Source: Litoditis marina (lineage: Eukaryota > Nematoda > Chromadorea > Rhabditida > Rhabditidae). Taken from it: a DNA stretch of 64,000 bases. The first letter of the stretch is position 1, and each line of letters starts with the position of its first letter. This document shows, one piece after another, positions 1 through 12,842 of the stretch. The position numbers and the translations under genes were made by a program. Under the pieces are notes generated by a model. That model had not been told where the DNA came from. It did no database searches and saw nothing but the letters and a program-made list of their open reading frames with translations. The stretch spans positions 16,870,257-16,934,256 of the forward strand of contig OZ038433.1 in NCBI GenBank assembly GCA_964036275.1, written 5' to 3'.

Positions 1-279
1 GAGATCAGTAGAAACTATCTATGATAGTTAATTATTGATCAGGTTTGAAGAAACACCGTTTTGGCCTCTCTACCTCTACGATGTCTTAGGCTCAGTGGTC
101 GAGGCCTCATCAGGAGATGAGCCACTGACCCAGTTACAATAAAAGTTGATATTCAACAAAAACAATACACCGTAAATATCAAACAAACAAACTTGAAACT
201 TGAGACTGGTGTTCTATTCGACAAAAAGTGTCGTCAACGTTTCGTATTCAAACCGCTTGTATCCACAATGAAAACTCAC

Positions 280-1911
280 TGTGCGAGGAGTGATAGGAGA
301 GCGCTGTCGCACTCAAACTGGTGTTGATTATTCTTATGTTGGACAAAAAGTACAAATTATTCAGACCTGTTCGGGTCACTTGTATTCCACTGGCGGTACT
401 GAAATAAAAACTACACCAGATGAAACTTCAGGAATTCTAATATCTTCGACCTATACGCCACTTTTTCGTCATCAACAATGTGTAGAGCAGAGTAGAGCAA
501 AATATGCCGGCGAAAAGTAACTAGTCTGCGTCTCTCCTTTTGCGCACTATTTTGCTGAAGTTGTTGTCACTTCTCACCTGTAATTCGTTTATAGTCAACG
601 GAAAGACGGAAGGGTACTGTATACCTCACTTTTCGCTGTGTACACACACACGTCTTCGGTTACAATGTTTTTCGGATATGAACTCTAATAGCGCAGTGGT
701 TAGCGGCCTGCTACGAGTTTTTTGCTCGCAGGTTCGATTCCGACGAAAGACACCCACTTTAAAACGATGTATGATGTTGTGTAGTTGCGTTCTGCTGAGT
801 TTGAGGTTTGAATCCGCTGCGTTTTAGTCAAAATCTAATTGTTTTTGTCGCGCTTGTGAACCAAATCACAACATAGAGGTCAGATACCACTCACGTGCAA
901 TTTGCATACATGTTCTTCAACGTTGCGTATGGCTCGTACCCGGTTATGATGATGTCTCCACAGTCTGGAGGCACGAAAACAAAAGATCATAGGTTCTAGA
1001 TCAGCTGCCGAAAAACTTTTTTTGAAATTGAAGCACAAATCACCTATGGGGAACATTGACTTTTTACCCCGAACCTTTCAGAATTGGTATTGCGTTTGGG
1101 GAATTGTAGTTTGACCCCCCCCACCGGGGGGTTATAATTCAATTTATCACCTGCAATACAAAAGTTTGAGGGTGGGGGGTAAAAAGTAAACATTTCCGGT
1201 ATTGAAGTTCAGCCCCCCACTCGTTGAAGTTTGACCCCCCACCATTGAAGTTCTACCCCCCGCCGACCCAAGTGGGGGATAAATAGTAAATGTCGAAGTT
1301 GAATTTTGACCCCCCCCCTCTCCTAGATTTTCAGGTTTTAGCTTGGGTGGGGGGTTGAAGTGCTACGGGGGGGACTCAACTAAAGTGGGGGGCGATACTT
1401 CAATTTTCCCCACCTATGGATTAAAAATTACATCATATTAAAATTAAGGCAAGTTACACGTCAAAACACCGGATAATACGACACGGTAAAAGCATCAAGA
1501 GTCTCACAGAAGTTTGCTTACATCACAATCAAACAATTTATCAAAATTTTCAACAATTGCAACAACAACTCGAGATTAAAATGCAATCGCAAATATATTT
1601 ACTGATTACGTACAGTTGAGCTTGTTTAAACAAGCATCGTGGATGTGTATATTAATTTAAATCTTCTAGTTTTTCTTATGAATGTACGTATGTTAGAGCA
1701 TTCAGGCATCTCCATTTCACCCTGTGTCTCATGTTTTAGCGCACTATTTTTACGCACAGAAACAGCGCATACTTAGGAAGACGCATATCGAAATAGCCGA
1801 GTATTCATAATTCGGCCCTTGCGAAACAACAAACTGACCAACATCGGAACCTCCAATTAACGTTTGTACAAGAGTGAATGCAATGAATAGAACCGCCACC
1901 CAACTTATCAT
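280..1911 (-). CDS. irld-type receptor L-domain gene, 5' part (runs off left edge)
   Basis: Three exons on minus: 1839-1911 (signal peptide MISWVAVLFIAFTLVQ), 895-964 and 280-398. Intron phases agree (1, 2, 1). Exon 2 reads DCGDIIITG...YANC and exon 3 contains [15 protein letters not shown], the cysteine plus FLxNIRxI pattern of the Recep_L_domain (insulin/EGF receptor L domain). The same three exons, of 73, 73 and 119 bases (here 73, 70 and 119), start the paralogue at 12.8-20.5 kb. The donor after exon 1 is GTCAGT, weaker than the paralogue's GTAAG. Family members are predicted single-pass receptors, several implicated in sensory or insulin-related signalling in C. elegans; the ligand is unknown. 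The second L domain and membrane anchor would lie left of base 1. Introns hold a poly-C/G repeat and a SINE-like copy. Family assignment is firm; integrity cannot be judged. Confidence 0.75.
587..752 (+). repeat. tRNA-related SINE-like element, copy 1 (3'-truncated)
   Basis: Matches copies at 5092, 31020, 54283 (minus) and 61761. It carries a tRNA-like segment with an A-box-like TAGCGCAGTGGTTAGCG and a B-box-like GGTTCGATTCC. It lies in intron 2 of the L-domain gene. Confidence 0.7.
1039..1412. repeat. Poly-C/poly-G ladder repeat
   Basis: Runs of 6-8 C or G recur every 20-40 bases in AT-rich spacer. About 170 bases are near-identical to 18527-18752. It sits in intron 1 of the L-domain gene. 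The transposition mechanism is not evident. Confidence 0.65.
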
Positions 1912-1988
1912 TCTATCAAATGAGAACTGATTCCACACAAAAATTATCGTGTTAGCGTGTATAGCACACTCGTGACTCTGTTTTCATT

Positions 1989-3272
1989 AAGTGCCCTACA
2001 TACTTGCCTGCGGCTGCGGGCGTCTGCGGGCGGCATATGATATAAGTATGGCGCCCCTGATTATTGATCAAATGTGCGGCTGGTGGCGGCTCTCGGCGTT
2101 TTGCCGCGCATTCATACTTCGGCGGGCAAAAGCGGCTGCGGGCGTCTGCGGGCGGGGCCGCAGACAGCCGCAAAAGCAGTTGCGGCAATAATGATTCAAT
2201 TCAATATTGCCGCAGCGGCTCTCTGCGTCTGGATTGATCATTCATGACATAACATCACTAATGTTCTAAAAATCATTATTAAACCCATCAAGTTACTATA
2301 TTACAGTTAATTTAAATGAATATTTGTATTCTACTTAATGTTAACTGCACTCGATTGTCAGTTTTTAATCCGTTTTAGTTAAAGGGACCGTTCCTCTTTA
2401 ATTTGGAGGTTCGAGCTGATTAGTCGATATTGTTCACATTAAAAAACCAAAACCATTCATATAGGTGTCAACTTCCTGTCTTGCTCCGTGTTCTCAAAAA
2501 TGCGGCGCGACCACGCGCACGTACATACACCGCCGAGTTCACCTACGTACAAAATTTTCAAAAGGTCCATAAAATTACAAAACCATATTCAAAACATGGC
2601 CAAAATTACCAATATGAAATCTGAGAAGGAAGATTTGTAAATATCATGAAAACTACAAAGAAGTGATAGATTGAGGATTGCGGCATTACAGTAACCCAAA
2701 TCCTGTTCGCTTCTATTTTGCTCCGTAATAATGTGGTTTTTTGAACTCTCTGTACGCAAGGTATGAACTTTCATCTCAAAGCAGAACAAATGACTTTTCT
2801 CATTTTTCAAAAATTACCTACATTGCACATTATAGAGGTACGGTCCCTTTAAAGTGAATGGCCGCTTTTCTTTCGTTTTGTATTTGAAAAAACGTTTCAG
2901 GATGACAAAAACAAAAATAATCCAGTTTAGAAAGATTCTATTCGAGAAGCATCAATCTATTTGCAATTCGAACAATTTCTAGAAATTTGAAGAATGTTCG
3001 AACAATTATTAGCATTGACTTGACAAAAGACAAATATTCCTAATAAGTGGAAGAAAAATCATGATTTCAACAATAATTTCGATTTTTATTTATAATTCAA
3101 AGTGAGGAACAACGGCGCCGCAGCCAGCCGCAGACGCGCGTACATACTTCAATTGTAGTGCGTTCGCGGGCGTCTGCGGGCGTTTGCGGGCGTCTGCGGG
3201 CAAACCACTAGTTTACCCGCGCCGCAGACGCCCGCAGCCGCCCGCAGACGCACCAAGTATGTATGGCACTTT
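1989..3272. mobile_element. GC-ended TIR element, host of a nested MITE
   Basis: Ends are inverted repeats: AAGTGCCCTACATACTTG at 1989-2006 and its near-perfect complement at 3254-3272. Inside both ends lie strongly GC-rich subterminal blocks built from GCGGGCGTCTGCGGGC-like words, unlike the AT-rich surroundings. No transposase is visible, so it is non-autonomous or a relic. Confidence 0.6.
2379..2852. mobile_element. MITE with TTAAAGGGACCG inverted ends, nested
   Basis: Starts TTAAAGGGACCG and ends with its complement CGGTCCCTTTAA. It lies inside the 1989-3272 element. A second copy, inverted and missing one end, lies at about 60545-60896, with long near-identity including the block around GCGGCGCGACCACGCGCACG. 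Confidence 0.75.
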
Positions 3273-3530
3273 AGTGCGCACGAAATTTGTACTAAACATT
3301 AAAACTTATTCATGTGTTAAATTGTTCGAAATGTTAAAAAAATTCCCTATATCATCTCATTTAACAGAGATGCCGGTCACATAATATAAAAAAGTAGGGA
3401 AAAGTATAAACTGATTCACTTAGAACTCACTAGTACTTGGAGAGCAGCATTTCCAATATGACCGTCGTTGCTATCGTCTTATTTTCATGCTTTGCTTTCT
3501 CTCCAATTTTTCAAAGAAAAAACGGGAAAA

Positions 3531-3847
3531 TGTACAATCGCCCCCCACCCAACAATCACCCCCTCGTGGTACTATTACCCCCCAACTAATTGAAATCCTA
3601 GAAAAATCGCGCGAAGGTGGGGGGTAATTGGTAAATGGGTGGGGGTACATTGTACATCTTCGACAATGAACAATCACCCCCCACATTAAAAAATGGGGGG
3701 GGGGACATACCCGGAACTGATGAACAATCATCCCCCCACTCAACCCAAGCCTGCAGTGAATAGGCATGGTGTATAATCGCCCCCCAAGGGTGGGGGGCGA
3801 TTGTAGTACGGACCCTTTTCAACCCATTTTCGACCAGGGTGGGGGCA
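3531..3847. repeat. Poly-C/poly-G ladder repeat
   Basis: Alternating C and G runs (up to ten G) with spacer. The first third is the reverse complement of 21950-22065 (shared GTGGTACTATTACCCCCCA). Confidence 0.65.
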
Positions 3848-3915
3848 AATGTAAACTACTTCCGAAAAAACAACAACACTTAGAAGGGTCCAACAGATAC
3901 GTTTGAATCAAACTT

Positions 3916-4459
3916 TTAGTTGACAGTTTCCAGCAAATACTCTAACAAGCTTCGGAAAGAACTTGGTACTGATTTATTCTTGGTGATTTTCAAGTACTTA
4001 GAACCAGCTCTAACAGTAAATATGTGTGCTCTGGTCACGAATTTGGGAGCAGTGAAACCCAACTTTAACCTTGCTCCGCTCGTGCGCGAGTTATAAAACG
4101 TATACAACTTAGTAGTGTCAATGCCTGCGTTCAAGTTTGTGGACCATGATGAAGTCAAAGATGTCGCGTCTTTTCTCGAGAGAATGAAGATCAAATTTTT
4201 CATTTTTGAATTGGACTGACGGTATTTTACAATAAGTATAACCTCCTAACCGCATAAATAACTTTCTAGTTAAATCGTTCTGCACAGCTTCGATTGCTTT
4301 TTCACACATTATAGAAGAATTTATAACGGTGAATCCACTCTCAACATGGGGACGAACATAGGTTCTATAAATCCTAGTCCTATTCAATTGAGTTGTGCTT
4401 TTTTTCATCATTTTAGAATTTAAGGGTTTTAATGAACTATTGGAACACAATTGGATCAT
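3916..4459 (-). pseudogene. CR1-like non-LTR retrotransposon ORF2, 3' end remnant
   Basis: The minus strand encodes the C-terminal tail of a nematode CR1-like reverse transcriptase: RIYRTYVRPHVESG, then RLGGYTYCKIPS, FDLHSLEKRRD and, after one frame change near 4130, the end KYLKITKNKSVP before a stop at 3916. The 39.4-40.3 kb element has matching words (KTYVCPIVESG, RKDGYTYCKVPS, FPSRRDRFD). No FADD catalytic motif is present here, so the copy is 5'-truncated and frameshifted. Confidence 0.7.
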
Positions 4460-4791
4460 TTTTTTTCAGATTCGAGTAATTAAATGCATTTCAGATCATA
4501 GAGAAGTGGTCTCTTGAATTTTTTTTATTATTTTAAGACGACAACGTGATTAATGTAAAACGGTACAAATGAAAAAGCACAAGCACGTACGAGAGAGCAG
4601 AAAAGCTGCAATATACATCTAATTTTCGTTCTAATCTAATGACACACGAAATGAGGAGTTGGTTGAACAAATTTCACATGTAGTTGGATGTGTGAAAATA
4701 ATCTGAGTTGAGCACGAAACCTACGTACTCTGAACTACCAACACACATAAACAAAAACAAATTGAAGGAAATGCGACACGATGTCGTTTTT

Positions 4792-7700
4792 CTACGCATG
4801 AACCGTGACATTGATCAGTATCGTAGAGTTGTTGATGTTTTTGACCAATTTGTTGCTTGTTTCCACTGTCTGTTTCAAGAAGAAAACTTTGGTTGCGACT
4901 GGTTTCTTCTTGGAGAATATTTGGTAGAATCGTGTCCGGAAATCTTCTCGGAAATAAATGTAGAGGGGGAGACTGAAGGCTGTGTGAACAGCATAGAAAC
5001 AATATGCCACTCCTGAAAGAGACAAACTTATACTATTCCCATATACTGTTTTGCGTTTGCTATTATTCCGAAATCATCTAAGATGAGCACAGTTATAGTC
5101 GTCGCCAACGGAAAAGCGAAAGGGTACTGTAAATATCACTTTCAGCTGTGTACGCCCACATGTCTCCGATTCCGAAGTTTTCCGTTTATGTGCTCGGATA
5201 GTGCAGCGATTACCGCTCTGCCACGAAACTTTTGCTCGCAGTTTCGATTCCGGTGAGAAACATAAATTTATAAATTTGGCACTCACTATAGAGCACATGT
5301 TGTAGGCGACGTGGACGGGTAGCTAGTTATTGGAAATGACGAGAAATAGCAGGATGAGTGCATGAATCTCCTGAACTTTCTCACCTATTTCGATATTGCT
5401 CAGTGATGGGCTTTTCCAACCGTGGAGAGAAAACAAGGTGTAGGGAATGGAGACAAGAAGCACGGAAATCCCGTTCAACAGCAGCTGGATTTTCTGACGA
5501 ATCGCCTCTTCCTTCGATAAGTTCTGCAATACATTTTCTAGTTATAACAAAACTGATTTATAGAAGACGAAAGAAAAACTATCTATCCTTAATCAGTTAG
5601 TTGGTGACTGTTTTCGTGAACTCGTTTCTTGAACGGTCTTTTAAACTTTGCTTACAAATTTGCTAACTTCCAACATTTCTAAGTTTTGCAATTGCGTAGT
5701 TCACATATGTTAATTGAAGCACTCGGAGACCTGGCCGCCCATGGCATGCCGGTATAAGTCAGGCATGCCATGGGCAAAATCTTTCAAACGCGCCGTTTGC
5801 GCGCTCAAACGCACTGCACGATGTTTACAGGGGCAATTTGCGTTGTTAGGCGACCGCGTTGGAAAAGCGGCGTCATATATTTTCTCACTTAAAGAAGGAC
5901 GATTATGTGGTCCAATCGCAACGCTTCAGTCCTTTAAACCGCAATATATTTCTCAATTGCAGTTTAAAGGACCGATGTCACGGGATTGGTCCACATAATC
6001 GTCCTTCTTTAATTTTTTGTTTATATTTTTATTTTCTTCATTTCTAAACATTGTTGTTTTGTGTAGCTCGGGTATCATAATGTCGTTATTTGGATGGGGA
6101 GAGGCAGGAATAATCGATAACACGTATCTTTTCAATTAGCAAATATTATATTTGCTCCGATTTTTTTCTTTTCGGAGCAAATATTAATATTTGTTCCGAT
6201 TTTTTTCCAAATTGGAGTTTACTAACAGCTCACAAAATGCATCGTTTCTCAAACTTCTATTCTGTTAACATGACTCTCATAAGTCTGTAGGGTAGTTAAA
6301 TGACTGATATGTCCCTTCTTTCAAACAAAAAGGGATAATATTGGTGCAGATCTCATATCTCGTAATCTTGTATGTAATGTTGAATTCTACTCGCAATGTC
6401 GTTCTTCGAAGCTTTTATCTACAAGTCTAGCTAGTTTAGATTAAAAGTGTATAGTGACCTCTTTCCTAAACGCTGTTCTCTGTCTCTGGTCATCAGATTT
6501 CGGACCATCTATTCGTATTTACAGCGCTGAATCTCCCATCCTACATGTGTTTTTAGTTATGGAGTTATGGTGAAGGGCTATACATTAATACTTGCCAATA
6601 ACGGGGTGAACCAAGATTAGAATTTTGCTATTGTTTCTGAATCTTTCTCCCTGGCATTCTGTAAATTTCATATTTTCAGGTCGAAACGTCCCTGCATTTG
6701 TTCGGTTTGTACCGTATGGGCGATGAGAACGATGCTAGACAGAATCGTTCAATGGACTCATGCTAGGTAGGGTTGATTTCCTCTGACTTTTTTCAAGCAA
6801 TCTAGTTTAGCCAGTTGGTGTTAATGGTGTTGAGGCCACTTCCAGTGATCAGGCTTCATTTTTGCTAATGGCAATATTAATGGGACGTCCCCGAATGATG
6901 TTTTCGGATCGGATTCAGTGGTCGATTTCTCAATTTGAACCTAAATCATAGGATCATAGGAATACTTATAATGCTCCCCACTCTAATTCACAGCTTATTG
7001 TTATTCGTTCTCAAAATTCGTTCATGAAGTTTGAAATTGAGATCCAACGATCTGACAATAGCTAAAAGGGCAGCCGGCAGCCCTTCTTCTTGGTGTATTG
7101 CTCAAACGCACACATGATTTGTTTGTACATTATCCTTGAAACTTTTCTGGTAAGTTTTCACTCGGAGGTTGCCCGGCTGCCCCCCCCCCCTCTCAAAATG
7201 TAGTTACGTAATAATTGTGACTTGAATTCAATTCAAACACCTAACAATAATAACTAGCTAGTGTTCTTATGTCCAGAATCTCCAAAATTAATATTTAACT
7301 TTATTGTATAGGTTTTCACTTTTGCTAGTTCATGTGTAAACATGTAAACGTAAACGGTTAATTTTCAGTCGCCATCGTTATACCACCATTGCGTAGCTCG
7401 CTGACGACGGCAGTCAAGTCCGGCACGACTGGTCGATGCATTTCGTAGGAGGTAGGATTCTTTAATTTAATTTTCACGCTTTCTCAAGTTTCCATTGTCA
7501 GCGGCAGCGCTACTACTTATTTATTTGCTCAGGTGGTGCACCAGCTAGCTTATCGAGGAACTTAATTTTCTGTGTAACTCGGTTGTCATACACCGCCAAG
7601 GCCCCTCATTAAAGGGGATTCGCGAACAAATCCTGGGGAAAAGTAGGAGTCGCGAGCTGTTAACTAACGAATTTCATACAAAATCAGCTGTACCTGTAAT

Positions 7701-10687
7701 CTTAGGGAAAACAGTTGAATGTCGCCGTTTTGGGGTAGATCAGCTTTATATTCGCAATTAGCGAGACACCCATCATAAAAGGCAATTACAGGCGAGCAAG
7801 GGCAATTACATGTATGTGCTTTTCGTCTGGATCCGAGAACGCATAGGACGACTGGCGGTACGACGAATGGGCAGATTCGTACTACAATTCACAATACGAC
7901 AAAAGGATCAGATTTGCGTTGGTGTGATTCATATTTCTTATGTTATAGCCATACACCAGTGGATTCGACCATACGACAAAAAGCATTCTGTTTACACGTA
8001 ACCATTAATGGTTTTGCATCAAAATAGGCAATTTTCCCGATATTGGCGGAAAAGTACGCAATTTTTTGAATTGTTTGTCTACTCAGACAACTTCACTGGT
8101 GTATGCTCATTGGTCATAACAAACTCAGCTCGTCCTTTTACGGTATTAATTCACGAAAAACATTAAAGTTTCGAGGTTATTCTTTCACAACGCCAGAACA
8201 TTTCGGCTTCTTTTAATATAAATTGACAATATGAGTTTGTGCCATGTGTTTTTTACGTAAGGATTTTAGCCCTGTCCTCCCCCCGCCCTCTCTCTCTATC
8301 TCTTTGCCCTCTGTAATGTAATTTTTGTATGTGTAATGTTTCTGTTGAATTTTTGTTTGTGGTATTTGCATTATCCTATTGATTCCATTTTTCAAAATAA
8401 ATGTTATTATAATCTAATAAAGTTTTAATTTTAATTTTCGAACTTGGTGAACAAAATAAATGTGATCGAATTGAATAATGATTATGTGAGATTTCAATTG
8501 AAAAATCTATTAAGGGTCCCGAGAACTGATTTGGACCCGCCCGATAAAGTGCCCATGGCATGCCCAGATTTTGTCCAGGCATTGACTAGGCATTGCCCGC
8601 CATGGTCGGGCAGGCATGCCGTGGGCAAAATTCAGGCATGCCATGGGCGGCGACCTTTCCCTGCAGGTTATGATGTGAAATCTCTGGCGGCGTAGCAACA
8701 TCTCCAATCTCACGAGAAATTCTTATGAGTTTCTCATGAGATACATCATGAGTTACTTGTGAGCCCCCAATGTTGTAGCATAGTAATCAACAGAATCTCA
8801 TGAGAAGCTCATGCGAAAAGCTCATGAGATTTTTGAGGGATGTAGTCCATTCATAGATCCATAAACAACATTTTCCGTGGCAAACATAATGTACCTCAAA
8901 GTGTATGTCGGTTCAACTTCACTCATCTTTAAAAAAAATGAAAACCTCACTGACACGTCATGTTGCGTTATGGTATTTTCCATTTGTATTATCATAGTGG
9001 TGAACTCCATCTGTTCTAATGCCATTTTTCAACATAACCGCTGAACGACCTTTTTATGTTTGTTGGATATGGACCAAAGTATGAGAAAACCGGAGACGTA
9101 GGCGACGGCGACGGTTTCATAGTAGAAAGAACCGAACACCTTCCCGAAAATGTCCTCTATGTTGCAAATGCTTCGAGTTAATTCCAAGTTGTTCAGATTA
9201 GTCAGGATACCAGCAAAGACGACAAAAACCTACAACAAAATAATGATTCAAAAAAAAAACATTGAGGGTAGTTCGAGTGGAAACTCAAAAAAGCCATCGC
9301 GAAATGTTCCCCAACTCAAAAACTCAGAAAAACACATAAATTTTGAAACTTGGAAACCGAAACATCATGGTTAAAAACTTGTCTACAATGAGGTCAGTGA
9401 AGTGTAACTTCTCGTTCTCTGCACCATAACTGTTAATTTATTATGACACGTAGTTTCTAATACTCTGACTTCAAATTTATTCTAATATTGTAGTCATCTC
9501 TCTTCTCAACACATCAGAAAACTAGACATACAGTACTCTGCGTTGTTTTCAGCCGTTGCCACCGTATACATATGACCTACCAAGGTGAACGAGCAGCCCG
9601 TGATGATCATGTATGTTTTGTGCTTCTGTCGCCAGAATCCATGGTACCATATGGGGAAATAGAGAGCGGCAGCTGCCTCGAAAGACAAAAGTAGGTTGAA
9701 GACAGCCGGCATCATACCTGCAGCAACACTCACTCTTAAAATAACTATCGAAAAAAGTATCAGACTGTTCGGTGCAGTTGTGATTGAGGTTGGTTTCCTG
9801 TTATTTTTCGTGAAAAAAAGAGGTCACACTGTTTGATTGAGCAAACCGCAATTATTATAGTATGTTTCATTCCTATTGAGACCCATTTGCATCGTGCCAA
9901 ATTTTCGGATTTTTTTTTACGAGTTCTAAAGAAACTGGACGACCGCTGACTGAGATTGGCAGGTGTCCGAAAAAAGTGGTGAAACACTGCATGGCAAATT
10001 AATTGAAACGCTGCCGAGTCTCGGTAGAAACGACCGGAACTATCTCTGGACCTCCGATGAGGAGAAGAACGGGCCACGGTTTGTGGAAAAAACATTCAAC
10101 CGAGGTGATCTTTGTATTGATTGTACCGTTCCACGAGGCAAGGTTGCGCAATAGGCCAGTGAGCAGCAGCGAAATGCCGTTCATCTATAAATGCACGTCA
10201 TTTTTATGTGAACTTCTACAATACTCAGTCGGTTGGTCCTAATGTCAGTTTTTGACTTGGGTCGTATCATTTTGCATTTTAACATGAACTACATTTAAAA
10301 TAATTGATTGAGATTGGGTGCTTGAGGAATTGAATTGAATTGGAAAGGAAATTGAAAAGAATTAAATTTGTTGGGTTCTGGGTTTCGGGTCCTTATTTGA
10401 GTTGGTTAAAGAAGGGCGATTATGTGGTCCAATCGCAACGCTTCAGTCCTTTAAACTGCAATACATTCTTCAATTGCAGTTTAAACGACCGTTGACACGG
10501 GATTGGTTCACATAATCGTCCTTCTTTAAAAACAGACCAGTTCACAAACAGAAAGGCAGAAGAATACTTGGAACTTCAGTCGAAACGCCTTCGACGAAAT
10601 GAAGACCATCATTTCCACCACACTCGTACAGCAAACTACGATTCCTATGAAGAAGTATAGCCAGCATCTGATCTCGAAACCGTTGAT
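4792..10687 (-). CDS. 7TM serpentine chemoreceptor, Srbc-like; first exon not found
   Basis: Seven exons on minus: 10538-10687, 10052-10184, 9581-9717, 9050-9229, 5385-5523 and 4792-5012 carry the six main blocks (six identified), and an initiating exon must lie upstream because the 10687 boundary is an acceptor (CATTGTAG). All phases agree; the product is about 319 aa without that exon. Visible helices: TM1 YFFIGIVVCC; TM2 split across exons (CLSVCEL / MNGISLLLTGLL); TM3 with PAVFNLLLSFEAAAALYFPI, resembling the family's ERxxAxYFPIxYHN end of TM3; TM4 VFVVFAGIL; TM5 VAVAYVSGFLILWS; TM6 GISVLLVSIPYTLF; TM7 VAYCFYAVHTAFSL then a basic tail. It acts presumably in sensory neuron membranes, ligand unknown. 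The 3.5-kb intron 5523-9050 is packed with repeats. The class is inferred; Srx-like or another class is possible. Confidence 0.78.
5092..5290 (+). repeat. tRNA-related SINE-like element, copy 2, with target-site duplication
   Basis: Full-length copy of about 199 bases flanked by the direct repeat GAGCACA (5085-5091 and 5291-5297). It begins GTTATAGTCGTCGCCAACGG and ends GGCACTCACTATA; the tRNA-like A and B boxes lie in its second half. Confidence 0.75.
5735..5785. repeat. Short palindrome of the CCCATGGCATGCC family
   Basis: The inverted words GCCCATGGCATGCC and GGCATGCCATGGGC lie about 20 bases apart. Related sequence lies at 8550-8655. Confidence 0.6.
5889..6012. mobile_element. Palindromic 124-bp MITE (TTAA target)
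   Basis: Inverted ends TTAAAGAAGGACGATTATGT with a near-palindromic body. A second full copy is at 10406-10529 and a degenerate one at 47838-47950. TTAA at both ends suggests a TTAA-targeting (piggyBac-like) transposase in trans. Confidence 0.8.
6013..8549. other. Intron interior, no gene seen
   Basis: Central part of the large chemoreceptor intron. Apart from a C-run at 7178-7191 and short AT-rich repeats, neither strand shows a supported exon. Confidence 0.5.
8550..8655. repeat. Palindromic repeat of the CCCATGGCATGCC family
   Basis: Several GCCCATGGCATGCC-like words in both orientations form an imperfect palindrome in the same intron as the 5735 copy. Confidence 0.55.
8686..8846. mobile_element. 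MITE rich in CTCATGAG words, copy 1
   Basis: The family's ends are GGCGGCGTAGCAATCCCT-like inverted repeats; the interior repeats CTCATGAG palindromes. Other copies: 15593-15769, 37060-37247 and 62249-62429. This copy's right end has drifted. Confidence 0.65.
10406..10529. mobile_element. Palindromic 124-bp MITE, copy 2
   Basis: Same family as 5889-6012. TTAA at both ends. It lies in the chemoreceptor intron only nine bases from the donor-side exon edge (10538). Confidence 0.8.
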
Positions 10688-12842
10688 CTACAATGAACAC
10701 TTTTTGTACATACTGAGACCAAATCTTCGTTGTAGTTCGATCTCAATGTACGTCAAAACGAACGAATTTTACGAGAAAAACGTAATAAAACTACAAACAC
10801 AGTGGGATAACATATAAAGGATTTTTGTGGAAAGAGCTAAAACTGATTGGGCGCCTTTGGTAAACCGAGCCAGTCGTGTTCGGTTTTCCTTCCGCCCAAC
10901 CTCAGTGGTTTCCATTTCATCACATACCATTTTCTATCGAGATTGGTGTTGTTGTTATGAACGGTTGAAATCCGGAATATGGGACCTAGTATGGATGACA
11001 CAATCTGTGTCTGGCCTACGGTTAATTTGCCTCAAGTCACGCAACAATTCTTGATTTAGTGCATTCCATGATTATGCTCAACTGAGCGCAATTTTAAGTG
11101 TTGGATAATGTTAGATGGAGAATAAAAATTTGCAATACGGTTTAGATTGAAACATAACTTATTTGAGTACATGTGCTAGAAGATCTCGCTCTACCTCACT
11201 ATTTTTCGTCTCTCACATCCCGGCGGGATGTAAGAGCAGAGAAACAGCGTATGTTTGAGGAGACGCAGTATGGGATGAAAGGGCCGGGATCTTGTAGCAA
11301 ACGAACTCTGGGAGAGACGATGGTGTTTCGCCAGCTCTGCCCAGAGAGAGCAGATATGATAATATTCTCATTCTTCATTGTATGTTTGGAAGTTCTATGT
11401 TTCTAACAAAACACTGATTTCAATTATTTGAGCCCATCTCGAAACCTCTCCTTCTGAGTACTAGAAGATCCCGGAACCTTCATCCCATACTTTGTCTCCC
11501 TGCTCTCACATCCCGCCGGCATGTATGAGACGAGAAATAGTGAGGCAGAGCGAGAGACGCAGGACGAGATGAAGGTACCGGGGTATTCTAGCTTACGCAT
11601 ATGTACTCTAAGCACAGTGAATAACCAACGCAAGTCGATCATTGCCAGACAATCGCTGAAAATATCAAAATCGTCCAATCGTAACAGCTCAAGTTAAATT
11701 TCATTATCATGTTTCTCAACAAGTCATTTTCAATTCTGTCCAAAGTAGAGTGTGCTTGCAAAAGCCTCTTCTCCTGACCAAATCCCGGAATAGCGTGGAT
11801 CCACATTGTAGGAGTTTCACGTACAAAAGATGAAAAGTATACAACCGCAAGTATATTGGATTATTTTTGGTAAAAACACAGAGTGCAATTATTGGGTGAA
11901 GCAAAAAGAAAAGTTTATTAATTGAACCAATTGAGTTCTTCGAAAAATATTACAGAATACGTGAACACCAAATAACTCAGTGAAAACACAATAAGAAACT
12001 AGAGGAAATTTTAAGAATCGCCCCCCACCGCAGTTGGGTAGCACTCCACCTCCCCACCCAAGCTAAAACCCTGTAAAGATTCAACGTCGAAACTATTTAT
12101 CCCTCTTCCCCCTCTCGAGTCGGCGGGGTGTAGAACTTCAATGGTGGAAGTGTTCACTTTTCACCCCGATCACAAAATACAAAAAAGTAGGGAAAAGTTC
12201 CAACTGATTGACTCGGAACGAACATTCTAGTATTCGGAGAACAGCATTTCCAATATGACCGTCGTTGCTATCGTTCCATTTTTATGCATCGCTTTCTCTC
12301 CAAGTTTTCAAAGAATGAAACAACAGCAAACAGAGTGCATTTATTGAGAATAATCTCGAGATTGAGTTTATATTTAATGGAAGTCCGTGGCTCGATTGTT
12401 GATTCCACAGCGAATGACACATTTTATTTTTGCAAAGTATCTGAAACTAACAATTACTGAAGAAAACCGAATACGAGAAATTTCTCGTAGTATTAATATC
12501 AATACATGGAATTGGATTTGTATATCATGCGATGTTTTCAGACACATTACATAGTTTGTTTCCCTCTAATTGAATGCAAAACATAATCAGTATTCAGTTC
12601 TCAACAAACAACGTAATTTTTCGGAATGGAAAGATCGTGATGCATTTCATTTATACTGTTAGTCAAATGCACATCACGTGAAACATGTTAAACACAGAAG
12701 AACTCAGAAACGTGCAATGACAAAGTGCACGATTACTCATTAGAATGATAATTTCACGTGACTATTTAATCCATTTCTTATACCAACAGAGGTGTACGTA
12801 ATGTAAATCTGAACTGGAGTTAGAGCAAATATTATAAAATAC
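10688..12842. other. Intergenic; palindromic MITEs and poly-C repeat
   Basis: Two palindromic MITEs of the TGCTAGAAGATC family lie at 11172-11299 and 11458-11593 (third at 29400-29567, degenerate at 48050-48200). A poly-C/G repeat lies at 12019-12165 and a short dispersed repeat with GTGAAACATGTTAAACACAG at 12660-12738. The first exon of the chemoreceptor and the cytoplasmic-tail exon of the next L-domain gene must lie here but could not be placed. Confidence 0.5.

Noticed and set aside
281..520. 79-aa plus frame repeated near 19.45 kb
   Set aside because: It is the antisense shadow of the L-domain exon at 280-398 (minus); the repeat arises because the exon is paralogous.
8822..9025. 67-aa minus frame (MSEVEPTYTLRYIMF) as an exon of the Srbc-like receptor
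   Set aside because: The exons at 9050-9229 and 5385-5523 join directly in phase at the third cytoplasmic loop, and this frame runs into a MITE.
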